This document shows positions 15,629 through 24,112 of a stretch of 64,000 nucleotides of DNA, one piece after another (the stretch's first letter is position 1; each line of letters begins with the position of its first letter). Source of the stretch: Microbacterium sp. SORGH_AS_0888 (lineage in GTDB: Bacteria; Actinomycetota; Actinomycetes; Actinomycetales; Microbacteriaceae); assembly GCF_030818905.1 (NCBI RefSeq), contig NZ_JAUTAZ010000001.1:2914001-2978000 (forward strand), in the 5' to 3' direction. The notes below the pieces were generated by a model that was not told where the DNA came from, ran no database searches, and worked only from the letters and a program-made list of their open reading frames with translations. Both the position numbers and the translations under genes were made by a program.

Positions 15629-15738
15629 GGGTCCTCCGCAGTCGGGTCAGAGCAGAACGGCGAGAACGGTGTCGGAATCTCGCTGGTCTCAGTCTCCTGA
15701 GAGAGCGGTCGTGTCGACAGCGGCCTCGGTTTCCTCGG

Positions 15739-15776
15739 CGTTACATCAGCGGGGCGAAGATGAATGGCGTGTGACG
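15739..15776. promoter_or_regulatory. Cis element copy 1, upstream of the permease
   Basis: The pattern CGTTAC-N13-AGATGAATGGCG-N-GT-N-ACG is found here and at 17951-17988 with the same spacing; 28 of 38 positions agree, 12 of them consecutive. It lies about 110-150 bases upstream of the permease start. It is probably the operator or promoter of the GntR regulator encoded beside it. Inference from sharing and position. Confidence 0.6.
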
Positions 15777-15789
15777 CACGCCGGCGACC

Positions 15790-16521
15790 TCAGCGGTCGA
15801 CGCGCTTCCAGCGCGCGCCGTGCCGGCGCAGGGTGATGCGCGTCCGGTCGGAGCGGAAGAAGTCGTGCGCGAACTCGAACGGCACCCCGTGCTGGCTGTA
15901 CGTCACCCGGTGGATCTCCAGCAGAGGGGCTCCGGCCTCGACCTGGAGGATCCGGGCCTGCTCCTCCGTCGCGCTCGACACGTCGATCGTCTCGTTGGCC
16001 TCCGCCGCCTCGATGCCGTACTTCTCGGCGAGGATCCGGTACACGCTCTGCGCATGACCGACGGTGGGAAAGCCCGGGACGAGTCGCATGGGCAGCGTCA
16101 TGGAGTCCAGCGACAGGGGAACGTCGTTCGCGTCCCGTCGCCGCCGCAGCCGGAAGACGGCGGCACCGGGATCGAGCTGCAGCGCACGGCACTCGATCGG
16201 CGTGGCGATCGCGATCTCCGCGCTGAGGACCTCGGTGGCGGAACGGAAGCCCTGCTGACGCAGCATGTCCGGCACGCCCTCGATGGCGTTGAGGTGACGC
16301 TCGATCTTGCCGTCCCAGCTGAAGACGCCGCCCATCCGCCCGATCGTGCGCCGCACACGACCCTCGGACTCGAGGACGCCGAGGGCTGCGCGCAGGACCG
16401 AGCGGGTGACGCCGAACTGCTCCGCGAGCGAGCGCTCCGTCCCGATCCGTTCGCCCGCCTCGAAGTCGAGGGCGTCGAGATGGCTCAGCAGCCGCGCATA
16501 CAGCGCAGGGACGTCGGTCAT
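15790..16521 (-). CDS. GntR-family (HutC/UTRA) transcriptional regulator
   Basis: 243 aa. N-terminal winged helix: LYARLLSHLDALDFEAGERI, GTERSLAEQFGVTRSVLRAA, LGVLESEGRVRRTIGRMGGV. The C-terminal UTRA ligand domain includes AVFRLRRRRDANDVPLSLDS and PLLEIHRVTYSQHGVPFEFA, ending DRTRITLRRHGARWKRVDR. It starts one base after the lyase stop (TGAGATG), so the two are co-transcribed. It probably senses an amino alcohol or its phosphate and controls the permease and the lyase/kinase promoters, where a common cis element is seen. Confidence 0.9.
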   Translation of the reverse strand: MTDVPALYARLLSHLDALDFEAGERIGTERSLAEQFGVTRSVLRAALGVLESEGRVRRTIGRMGGVFSWDGKIERHLNAIEGVPDMLRQQGFRSATEVLSAEIAIATPIECRALQLDPGAAVFRLRRRRDANDVPLSLDSMTLPMRLVPGFPTVGHAQSVYRILAEKYGIEAAEANETIDVSSATEEQARILQVEAGAPLLEIHRVTYSQHGVPFEFAHDFFRSDRTRITLRRHGARWKRVDR

Positions 16522-16522
16522 C

Positions 16523-17896
16523 TCACTCTCGTCGCGCTGCGTCGGCGAGTGCGCCGTCCAGGGCGTCGATGGCGCGCGGGATGTCGGTCTCCGCGAACGC
16601 CAGCGGAGGGCGGAGCTTGAGGATGTTGTTGGACGGACCGCAGACGCTGGTCAGCACGCCGCGGCGGCGCAGCCCCTCGATGGTCTCCAGGGCGATGCCC
16701 GTCGCCGGCTCGCGGCCGGAACGGTCCGTGACCAGCTCCACGCCCGTGTACAGGCCGACGCCGCGGACGTCGCCCACGACCTCGTGCGCCTCCGCGAGCT
16801 CGCGAAGGGCCGAGCGGAAGAGCTCGCCGGTGCGGAGGGCGTGCTGCTGCAGCTCCTCGTGCCGGATGGTGTCCAGAACCGCCTGAGCCGCCGCGATGGC
16901 CACCGGGTTCCCGCCGAAGGTGTTGAAGTACGGTCGCGAGGAGCTGAACGGTGTGAGCGTGCCGACGCGCGCGATCATGCCGGCCACGGGGAACCCGTTG
17001 CCCATCGGCTTGCCCGTCGTGATGATGTCGGGGACGAGACCGTGCCGCGCGAAGCCCCAGAACTGCTCGCCGGTGCGGGCGAAGCCCGGCTGCACCTCGT
17101 CAGCGATGAACACGCCGCCGTGGGACTGGACCAGCTCGATCGCGGCGGCGATCATCCCCGGCGTGCCGGTGAACACCCCGTCCGAGGAGAACGAGGTGTC
17201 GAGGATGATGCCGGCCAGGCCGTCGCCCGAGGCCTCGATCTCGGTGACGGCGTCGCGGACGCTCGCGAAGAACGCCTGCCCCGCCGCCTCTGCCGAGCCG
17301 TGGCGGTAGGTGTCCGGCGGGTCGATCACCCGGAGCGCGGCATCCATCGGCTCACTGCCGGCAAGCGACGGCGAATGCGCGGTCACGAGCGCGGTGTTGC
17401 CGTGGTAGGCCTCCCGCGTGGCGATGTAGGCACGACCGCCGGTGGCCTCGCGTCCGACCCGGAGCGCGAGGTCGTTGGCCTCGGAGCCCGTGCACACGAA
17501 CATCGTCTGGTAGTCGTCGCGGGGGAGTGTCGACGCCAGGTCGTCGGCGTAGTCGAGGATCGCGGTGTGCAGATAGCGCGTGTGCGTGTTCAGCTGGGCG
17601 AGCTGTCGTGACACCGCCTCGACGACGGCGGGGTGTGCGTGGCCGAGCGAGGGCACGTTGTTGTAGAGGTCGAGGTACTCGACGCCGTCCGCGTCCCACG
17701 CGTACGCCCCTTTCCCGCGCACCAGCTCGACCGGCTCGCGGTAGAACAGGCGGTACGCCGCGCCCAGACGCGAGGTGCGTCGCGCGACCAGCCCGCGCGC
17801 CCGCTCCGGCAGCGATTCGGCATCGCTCGCCTTGAAACTGTTGCCCTCGAGGATGCTGGCGTTGCCGGTGGACGTGGTGCCGGAGAAGATGCTCAC
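16523..17896 (-). CDS. Class III PLP enzyme, probable ethanolamine-phosphate phospho-lyase
   Basis: 457 aa, fold type I. FVCTGSEANDLALR binds the PLP phosphate, FIADEVQPGFARTG holds the pyridine-N Asp (D266) and TTGKPMGNGFPVA holds the Schiff-base Lys (K296). The GKPMGNG-x-PVA and VPSLGHAHPAVVEA motifs are those of the phospho-lyase/AGXT2L branch, not of GABA or ornithine transaminases (compare gabT at 51.8 kb, TTAKGLAGG). Proposed reaction: O-phosphoethanolamine to acetaldehyde, ammonia and phosphate. The kinase gene is divergent 143 bases away and a permease is nearby, so the three make a pathway. An ordinary transaminase remains possible. Confidence 0.78.
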   Translation of the reverse strand: MSIFSGTTSTGNASILEGNSFKASDAESLPERARGLVARRTSRLGAAYRLFYREPVELVRGKGAYAWDADGVEYLDLYNNVPSLGHAHPAVVEAVSRQLAQLNTHTRYLHTAILDYADDLASTLPRDDYQTMFVCTGSEANDLALRVGREATGGRAYIATREAYHGNTALVTAHSPSLAGSEPMDAALRVIDPPDTYRHGSAEAAGQAFFASVRDAVTEIEASGDGLAGIILDTSFSSDGVFTGTPGMIAAAIELVQSHGGVFIADEVQPGFARTGEQFWGFARHGLVPDIITTGKPMGNGFPVAGMIARVGTLTPFSSSRPYFNTFGGNPVAIAAAQAVLDTIRHEELQQHALRTGELFRSALRELAEAHEVVGDVRGVGLYTGVELVTDRSGREPATGIALETIEGLRRRGVLTSVCGPSNNILKLRPPLAFAETDIPRAIDALDGALADAARRE

Positions 17897-17950
17897 CCCA
17901 CCATCGTCGCCGGTCGCGGCCCGATCCGCGCGCGGAGCCTGTTTCTCGGC

Positions 17951-17988
17951 CGTTACGGTCGCCCCGCGCAGATGAATGGCGCGTTACG
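17951..17988. promoter_or_regulatory. Cis element copy 2, between the lyase and the kinase
   Basis: Second copy of the CGTTAC-N13-AGATGAATGGCG-N-GT-N-ACG element (first at 15739-15776). CGTTACGG occurs twice within it (17951-17958, 17982-17989), 31 bases apart. It lies 55-92 bases before the lyase start (minus) and 52-89 bases before the kinase start (plus), so one site could control both. Candidate GntR operator. Confidence 0.6.
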
Positions 17989-18039
17989 GATCGCGGGATC
18001 GGCGCGTGCGGGGGCGGCGTCGCGAATACATTCCGTGAC

Positions 18040-19092
18040 ATGTCCACCGCGCACATCTCTGCTCAGCTCGACGTGTTCGAGAGTCTCCGACGGGGCGCAC
18101 CGGCGCCGCTGTGGGTGCGGCGAGGTATCGCCGAGGCCTGGTCCCTCCCCGACGACACCCTGGTGTCGCTCATCGTGCTGTCGGAGAACGTCACGTTCAA
18201 GGTCACGACTCCCGAGGGGGCGCCGGTCATGGTGGTGCGTCTGGGGCGGCCGGGGTACGCGGCGAGCACGGACCACATCCGCGCGGAGCTGCAGTGGGTC
18301 GATGCCCTCCGCACCGAGGTCGCCATCCCCACGCCCGCCCCGGTGCCGGGCGCGGACGGGGACTTCGTCCAGTTCCTCCGAGAGGACGCCGGCGCCGTCT
18401 GGTCCGCCGTCGCGTTCGCGTTCGTTGAGGGGACCGTGCTGGAGGACGACGGCGCCGATCCCGTGCACTTCACCGAGATCGGGCGGTTGACCGGGCTCCT
18501 CCACGCGCACGCGCGGGAGTGGGCGCCGCCCGCGTCCTTCGCACGCTTCGAGTGGGACCTCCCCGACCTGGTCGGGGCGGCGGCGCGCTGGGGCGACTGG
18601 CGCGATGCGGACCTCGTGGCCGCCGACCGGGCGACGCTGGAACGGGCGGAGGCGCGGGCGTTCGCGGCGCTCGCCGACGCCGGCGTCGAGCGGTCGCCTC
18701 GACACTTCGGCCTCATCCACGGCGATCTCCGGCCGTCGAACGTGATGCGGGTCGATGAGGGACCGCATCCGCTGGTCATCATCGACTTCGACGACTGCGG
18801 GTACGGCTACTACCTCTACGACTTCGCCGCGGCGCTGACCTTCTACGAGCACCGGCCCGTCGCGCACGAGATGGCGGCGCGCTGGCTCGACGGATACGAC
18901 AGCGTCTGTCCGCTGAGCTCGCAGGACCTCGACGCCGCGGTGGCCTTCTCGATGCTGCGCCGGCTCACGATGCTGGGCTGGGCGACGACCCACCGCGCCG
19001 ACGCCCTCCCCACGGACCTCTGGGAGGAGAACCTGCCGGGAACCGTCGAGGTGGCGGCGCGCTACCTCGACGATCCGCGCTGGCTGGCCTGA
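18040..19092 (+). CDS. APH-family small-molecule kinase, probable ethanolamine kinase
   Basis: 350 aa. Choline/aminoglycoside kinase fold: the nucleotide-binding N-lobe includes SENVTFKVTTPEGAPVMVVR, the catalytic loop is HFGLIHGDLRPSNVM (Brenner motif HGDxxxxN) and the metal-binding segment IIDFDDCGYGYYLYDFA. It phosphorylates an alcohol; in this context ethanolamine or an amino alcohol to give the substrate of the divergent phospho-lyase. The start is leaderless-like: TACATT at 18027-18032, 7 bases before ATG. It has none of the genetic context of a resistance gene. Substrate is inferred from neighbours. Confidence 0.78.
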   Translation: MSTAHISAQLDVFESLRRGAPAPLWVRRGIAEAWSLPDDTLVSLIVLSENVTFKVTTPEGAPVMVVRLGRPGYAASTDHIRAELQWVDALRTEVAIPTPAPVPGADGDFVQFLREDAGAVWSAVAFAFVEGTVLEDDGADPVHFTEIGRLTGLLHAHAREWAPPASFARFEWDLPDLVGAAARWGDWRDADLVAADRATLERAEARAFAALADAGVERSPRHFGLIHGDLRPSNVMRVDEGPHPLVIIDFDDCGYGYYLYDFAAALTFYEHRPVAHEMAARWLDGYDSVCPLSSQDLDAAVAFSMLRRLTMLGWATTHRADALPTDLWEENLPGTVEVAARYLDDPRWLA

Positions 19093-19124
19093 CGCGCGCC
19101 TCTCCTCGCGAGCGCGACGATGAC

Positions 19125-19292
19125 TCACTCGCGAAGGCGGGTGCGCCGACCTCGGTTCCGGATCACCCCGTAGACCACGGTGCCGACGAAGAGGACGACG
19201 CCGATGATCCCGAGCCAGAGGAGACCGTTGAGGGCGAAGCCGACGATGGACAGGATCGCCCAGAGGACGAGGAGGACGACGATCGTCTTCAT
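19125..19292 (-). CDS. Small membrane protein
   Basis: 55 aa. Two hydrophobic helices (residues ~2-20 and ~23-43) with a short loop, and a basic tail RNRGRRTRLRE. The ATG at 19292 has AAAGGCAG just upstream. It lies directly downstream of the desaturase on the same strand, so it may be expressed with it. Family and role unknown; actinobacteria have many such proteins. Confidence 0.65.
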   Translation of the reverse strand: MKTIVVLLVLWAILSIVGFALNGLLWLGIIGVVLFVGTVVYGVIRNRGRRTRLRE

Positions 19293-19316
19293 GGGACTGC
19301 CTTTCGAGGCGGGGTA

Positions 19317-20433
19317 TCAGTGGATGCGGAGGTCCGTGACCAGCGGGCACGCGAACGGGTCGCGTGCCGACAGCCCGACCCGGTTGAGGTACTGCACGAC
19401 GATGGCGTAGGAGCGGAGCAGGGTGGTCTCGGCATACGGCACGTCGAGGTCCTGACAGTGCGCGCGCACGAGCTGCCGGGCCTCCCTGAGCGCCGGCCGG
19501 GGCATCGAGGGGAAGAGGTGGTGTTCGACCTGGTGGTTCAGGCCGCCCATCAGGAACGACACCCACCAGCCGCCGCGGATGTTGCGCGAGGTCAGCACCT
19601 GGGCGGGAGAAGAAGTCGACGTGCGCATCTGCGGAGATCGTCGGCATCCCCTTGTGGTTCGGGGCGAACGCGGCACCCATCAGGACGCCGAACACGGCGA
19701 GCTGCACCCCGAGGAACGCGCAGGCGAGCCCCAGCGGCAGGACGAGGAAGACGGCCCCGAGATAGATGCCGAAGCGCGCGGTCAGGAGCACGCCCTCCAG
19801 GATGCGTCCGGCCGGGTCCGGGCGGCCGGCACCGCCGCGCACGACGGAGACCACGGCATGGCGGTGAAGGTTGAGGCCCTCCAGTGTCAGCAGCGGGAAG
19901 AACAGCCAGCCCTGGTGCCGGACGATCCATCGGACCGGGCCTCGAGCGCGTTGCGCGTCCTCGGGAAGGAACACGACGGTGTCCGGCTCGATGTCGGGAT
20001 CCTTGCCGATCGTGTTCGGGTTGGCGTGGTGCCGGTTGTGCTTGTTCGTCCACCACGAGTAGCTGAGGCCGACCACGAACGTGCCGATGTACTGCGCGGC
20101 GCGGTCGTTCCAGGCCCGCGACGCGAAGATCTGCCGGTGCGCGGCCTCGTGGGACAGGAACGCGAACTGGGTGAACAGCATGCCGAGGGCGACGGCGACG
20201 CCCAGCTGGAGCCAGGAGTCTCCGAGCACGGCGAAGACGACCCCGCACGCCGCCGTCGCCAGCACGAGGCCGGCGAACAGCATCCAGTAGAAGCCGCGCC
20301 GGCGGCGAAGCAGGCCCGCATCCTTCACCTGAGCCAGCAGCGCGGAGTATGTCGACGTCCTCGCCGCGACGCTGCGGTCCGTCGCGCGGACGGTTGTGCG
20401 GACGCGGCCGACCATGGCGTTCTCGGCGGTCAC
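19317..20433 (-). pseudogene. Membrane fatty-acid desaturase, interrupted by a +1 frameshift
   Basis: Corrected for one base, the protein is about 371 aa and has all three His boxes of acyl-lipid/acyl-CoA desaturases: HEAAHRQ, HNRHHANPN and HQVEHHLFP, with pairs of membrane helices between them. GTG start at 20433 with GGGAGGG seven bases upstream. The break is at 19601-19603, where the plus strand has GGG where GG restores the frame (DFFSR to QVLTSRNIRGG). Everything else is intact, so this may be a sequencing error and the gene may be active. It would introduce a double bond into fatty acids and is typically cold-induced. A hairpin covers its ribosome-binding site. Confidence 0.8.
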
Positions 20434-20444
20434 GATGTGTCCCT

Positions 20445-20485
20445 CCCGGTTGTCGACGGAACGAGGAGACGTTCCGGCAACCGGG
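20445..20485 (-). promoter_or_regulatory. Hairpin overlapping the desaturase ribosome-binding site
   Basis: On the minus-strand RNA the left arm (CCCGGTTG, G, CCGAAC-type segment) at 20485-20471 pairs with GTTCCG-TCGA-CAACCGGG at 20462-20445, loop of 8 bases. The 3' arm runs into the Shine-Dalgarno GGGAGGG (20447-20441), so its first three G are paired. The loop (GTCTCCTC) is itself complementary to GGAG. This could be a thermosensor-like or protein-controlled translational switch; the structure is seen, the function is inference. Confidence 0.5.
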
Positions 20486-20602
20486 GTCAGGGGCAGCTGC
20501 GGAAAGCGTAAGGCGCCGGTCGCCGCCGATGCAACTCGGTCTGCGTTCCCGGCGTGGCGGCCGGAGCGTTACGGTGGTTCTCCCCGAGGTGAGGGAGTAC
20601 GC

Positions 20603-21340
20603 ATGACCGATGCCCGCGAGGCGCGACTCGTCGAGACGTTCGTGACGCTGACCGACAACCTCGTCGCCGACTACGACGTGCTGGACGTGCTCCAGACCCT
20701 GGTCGATCGCTCCGTGGAGCTGTTCGACGCGGCCGCCGGGGCCATCCACCTGGTCGACAAGGAGGGCAGGCTCCAGCTGGCGGCATCCACCAGCGAACGC
20801 AGCGAGTTCATCGGTCTGCTCCAGCTCGACGCCGGCGAGGGTCCGTGCGTCACCGCGGTCACGACGGGTGAGCTGGTGACCTCGGGCAGCGCGGAAGAGC
20901 TCGTGCGCGGATGGCCCCGCTTCGCGCACGCGTCGCGTGAGCGCGGGTACGTCGGCGTCCACGCCATCCCGTTGCGCCTGCGCGACGAGGTCATCGGGTC
21001 GCTCAACCTCTTCCGCGAGACGGAGGGGGCGCTGAACGGCCCCGATGCGCGGGCGGCGCAGGCCCTCGCCGACGTCGCGACCATCAGCGTCCTCCAGCAG
21101 CGCACCGTGCAGACCGCCACGCTCGCCGCCTAACAGCTCCAGCGGGCGCTCGACACCCGGGTGCCGATCGAACAGGCCAAGGGATTCGTCGCCCGCGCGC
21201 TCGGGGTGGACATGGACGCGGCACGCGACCTCCTTCGCGGCTATGCGCGACGTCATCAGCTGCGCTTGAGCGAGGTCGCCAGGGCGGTGGCGCGCGAGGA
21301 GCTGGAGCTCCGTGCGCTGCTCGAGCGGGGACGATCCTGA
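20603..21340 (+). pseudogene. GAF-ANTAR antiterminator with an in-frame TAA
   Basis: ATG at 20603 after GAGGTGAGGGAG. Residues ~1-170 are a GAF domain (VLDVLQTLVDRSVELFDAAA, LLQLDAGEGPCVTAVTTGE, HAIPLRLRDEVIGSLNLFR). The frame stops at TAA 21131-21133, but continues without shift into an intact ANTAR RNA-binding domain: QLQRALDTRVPIEQAKGFVA, MDAARDLLRGYARRH, ending at TGA 21340. A single change from GAA (AAEQLQRAL) would create the TAA. As written, the product is a 176-aa GAF protein without its antitermination domain. Nonsense mutation, readthrough or sequencing error are all possible. Confidence 0.8.
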
Positions 21341-21433
21341 GCGCGCGGGCCCGCGCCCGGCTCCGCCGTGACGTGACCGCGCCGGGCGCCCCGTCGCTCG
21401 CCTCGCCCTGTCCGACCCGATAGCCTCGGGAGG

Positions 21434-22675
21434 ATGGACGATCCGGGATCTCTGGTCGAGCCGGGCGCGGTCCTCGACGGGCGGTATCGCATCGGGGCGC
21501 TCATCGGCACGGGCGGCATGTCCCGCGTGTACGTCGCCGAGGACCTCGCGCTCGGCAGACGCGTCGCGATCAAGGTCGTCCACGCGGTCGAGGGGGATGT
21601 GGAGGGCGGCGAACGGGTCCGCACCGAGACGGTCGCCCTCGCCTCGCTCACGCATCCGTCGCTCGTCGTCCTGCACGATGCGCGGCTGAGCGGGCCCGGA
21701 CCCCGCTACCTCGTCATGGAGTACGTCGACGGGCCGTCGCTGTCGGCACGGCTCGCGGAGGGGCCGATGTCGTCCGACGAGGTCGCCAGCATCGCGCACG
21801 ACCTCGCGGAGGCGCTGGCGGTCGTCCACGCGGGCGGCATCGTCCATCGGGACATCAAGCCGTCCAACATCCTCCTCGCTCCCGGTGCCGTCCCCGGACG
21901 CGCCTCCCGTGCCAAGCTGGCCGACTTCGGGATCGCCCACCTGCTCGGCTCGGAGCGGATCACGCGCCCCGGCACCATGATCGGAACCGCGGCCTATCTG
22001 GCCCCGGAAGTGGCTCTCGGCGGCCCTCCCCAGCCTGCCTCGGACATCTACTCGCTCGGCCTCGTGCTGCTGGAGGCGCTCACCGGTCGTGGCGCCTTCC
22101 CCTCGGCGCAGGGTGCCGCCCAGGTCCTGGCACGATTGGCGCAGGACCCCGAGGTCCCCGACACCCTGCCGCCGCTGTGGCGGGAGATGCTGGCGGCGAT
22201 GGTGCAGCGGGAGCCGTCGCGTCGTCCCACCGCTCTGGCGGTCCTCGAGACCCTGAGCGCGCCACGGCGGGCGGACCAGCCGACCGCCGTGATGCCCCCG
22301 GTGCCGGGGCTTCCCGCAGCGGCCGCCGCGGCGCGCTACACGGGGGAGGAGCAGGCTCGGCGCCGATCCCGTCGTGCCGCGGTCCTCGTCGGCGGCGCCG
22401 TCGCCGCGATCGTCCTGGCGGGGGCGATCGCGATCGGCGCCTCCACGATCGGCACCCCGGCCGTCGTGCCGACGCCCGAGCCCTCCGCCTCCGTCCCCAC
22501 CCCCGCCGTCTCCCCGGTCGTGTCGACGCCGTCGGTCTCCACGCCCGCGCCGGTCGAGACCGAGGATCCCGCCCAACCCGACACCCCGAAGGGGCCGGGC
22601 GGCGACAAGGATCCCGGACCGGACAAGGATCCCGGGGGCGGAAAGGACAACGGCAAGGGGAAGGGCGACGACTAG
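21434..22675 (+). CDS. Transmembrane Ser/Thr protein kinase (PknB-like)
   Basis: 413 aa. Kinase domain ~17-285: glycine loop LIGTGGMSRVYVAED, VAIKVV lysine, HRDIKPSNILL catalytic loop, LADFGIA, GTAAYLAPE activation-segment end and SDIYSLGLVLLEALTGR. A single transmembrane helix (~317-340, AAVLVGGAVAAIVLAGAIAI) is followed by a Pro/Ser/Thr-rich and then Gly/Asp/Lys-rich extracellular tail with no PASTA repeats. TAGCCT at 21421-21426 lies 7 bases before the ATG, a leaderless-type start. Stands alone, so its substrates are unknown. Confidence 0.92.
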   Translation: MDDPGSLVEPGAVLDGRYRIGALIGTGGMSRVYVAEDLALGRRVAIKVVHAVEGDVEGGERVRTETVALASLTHPSLVVLHDARLSGPGPRYLVMEYVDGPSLSARLAEGPMSSDEVASIAHDLAEALAVVHAGGIVHRDIKPSNILLAPGAVPGRASRAKLADFGIAHLLGSERITRPGTMIGTAAYLAPEVALGGPPQPASDIYSLGLVLLEALTGRGAFPSAQGAAQVLARLAQDPEVPDTLPPLWREMLAAMVQREPSRRPTALAVLETLSAPRRADQPTAVMPPVPGLPAAAAAARYTGEEQARRRSRRAAVLVGGAVAAIVLAGAIAIGASTIGTPAVVPTPEPSASVPTPAVSPVVSTPSVSTPAPVETEDPAQPDTPKGPGGDKDPGPDKDPGGGKDNGKGKGDD

Positions 22676-22724
22676 CCCCGCACGCCGTCTCGTGCGTGTC
22701 CGTGGTGGTGGGTAGCGTGAGCGC

Positions 22725-23501
22725 ATGATGCACATCGACTCCGCAGACGGCACGCCGATCGCGGTGCACGAGACGGGCGAGGGCCGCGCGGTCGTGATCG
22801 TCAACGGTGCGTTCTCGACGGCGCGCGACGCCGCCGAGCTCGCCCAGTCGCTCGCCGCGAACGGTCTGCGCGCGGTGACCTACGACCGACGCGCACGCGG
22901 CGACAGCGGCGACACCCCGCCCGTGGATCCGCGCCGCGAGGCCGAAGACCTCGCCGCCGTCGCCGCCGCCGCGGGCGGCGGTGCCGCCGTGCTCGGTCAC
23001 TCCTCGGGCGCCGTGCTCGCGCTCTTCGCCGCGGGCGAGGGCGTCGAGCTCGATCACCTCTTCCTCTCCGAGCCGCCGTTCCATTTCGGTGAGGGCGACC
23101 CCGACCCCGAGCTCCCGGCGCGATTGCAGCGGCTGGTCGACGAGGGCCGTCCGGCCGAGGCGGTCGTCCTCTTCCAGCGCGAGGGCGTCGGATTGCCGGA
23201 GGACGTCATCGAGCAGATCCGTCGCTCGCCGATGTTCGACGCGCTCGTGCCGCTTGCGCAGTCGACGGTGTACGACGCGGTTCTCACACGCGAGCTCTCG
23301 ACGCCCACGGCGGCGATGCAGGCGCCCCGCGCGCCCGTCACCGTGCTGTGCGGGGTGCAGACGTTCCCGTTCCTCCGCTCCGCCGCCGAGCGCCTCGCAC
23401 GCACCGTCGCCGGCGCCGAGCTCGTCTCGGTCCCGGAGTCGGTCGGCCACCGCCCGGATGCGGCCGCCACAGCCCGGGTCGTCGCCGAACGGTGGCGCTG
23501 A
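22725..23501 (+). CDS. Alpha/beta hydrolase
   Basis: 258 aa. The fold shows at VVIVNGAFST (oxyanion region), LRAVTYDRRARGDSGD, the nucleophile elbow AAVLGHSSGAVLALFAA and a late His in SVGHRPDAAATARVVAE. Small single-domain hydrolase, esterase or peroxidase-like; the specific substrate is not clear. Leaderless-type promoter TAGCGT at 22713-22718, 6 bases before ATG. Confidence 0.88.
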   Translation: MMHIDSADGTPIAVHETGEGRAVVIVNGAFSTARDAAELAQSLAANGLRAVTYDRRARGDSGDTPPVDPRREAEDLAAVAAAAGGGAAVLGHSSGAVLALFAAGEGVELDHLFLSEPPFHFGEGDPDPELPARLQRLVDEGRPAEAVVLFQREGVGLPEDVIEQIRRSPMFDALVPLAQSTVYDAVLTRELSTPTAAMQAPRAPVTVLCGVQTFPFLRSAAERLARTVAGAELVSVPESVGHRPDAAATARVVAERWR

Positions 23502-23524
23502 GCCTGCTGGGCTGAGCGCCGCGC

Positions 23525-24004
23525 TCAGTCCTCGCTGGTGAGCGGCAGCATCCGACCGATGCGGAAGACGTGCAGGCCGGCGGCGTCCAGCACAGCCGAC
23601 CCGAATCGGGCGCGGGCGCGACGGAGCTTCCGTGCGCCTTCGAGGCCGCCCGTCGCCACCGCGAGCTGGAAGAGGATCTCGGCGACGAGCGGCCGCATGA
23701 GACGGTCGGGCGTGACCGTCATCTTCGCGCGCACCGCGATCACGAGGCGCACCGCATCCGGTCGCAGCCGATCGGCGACCTCGTCGAGCGTGCGGATGCC
23801 GAGCGCCAGGGTCGAGCGGGACTTCGTGCGTACCGCCGCGATCCCCACGGTCGCCAGGTCGTCGTCCTGCGCCGCCGCGCCGGTGTCCACGACGCGCACG
23901 CCGTCGTGCTGCGCGGCTCTGCGGAGCTCTGCGAGCACCTCGTCGGCGTTGCCGACGATCAGCACGCGGCCGTCGATCGGCGGCCGCGTCCGGCGCGCGC
24001 TCAC
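23525..24004 (-). CDS. Hypothetical protein
   Basis: 159 aa if started at the GTG at 24004; no convincing ribosome-binding site, so the start is uncertain. An apparent alpha/beta N-terminal half (GRVLIVGNADEVLAELRRAA, VRVVDTGAAAQDDDLATVGI) is followed by a basic region (RPLVAEILFQLAVATGGLEG, ARKLRRARARFGSAVL). No family recognised. It converges with the hydrolase gene and is divergent from the sigma factor. Confidence 0.55.
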   Translation of the reverse strand: MSARRTRPPIDGRVLIVGNADEVLAELRRAAQHDGVRVVDTGAAAQDDDLATVGIAAVRTKSRSTLALGIRTLDEVADRLRPDAVRLVIAVRAKMTVTPDRLMRPLVAEILFQLAVATGGLEGARKLRRARARFGSAVLDAAGLHVFRIGRMLPLTSED

Positions 24005-24112
24005 GGAGCCCACCCGCCGAAGCGGTCGGGCTTCGCGGCGCGGTCCATACGCCGATTGTGCCAGCAGTGAGGTGACCGTGAACCCGTTCCACGAAAACGA
24101 GCAATACCCTTC

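Noticed and set aside
18040..19092. Aminoglycoside resistance phosphotransferase
   Set aside because: The fold is shared, but the neighbours (permease, phospho-lyase, GntR) and the shared cis element favour an amino-alcohol kinase.
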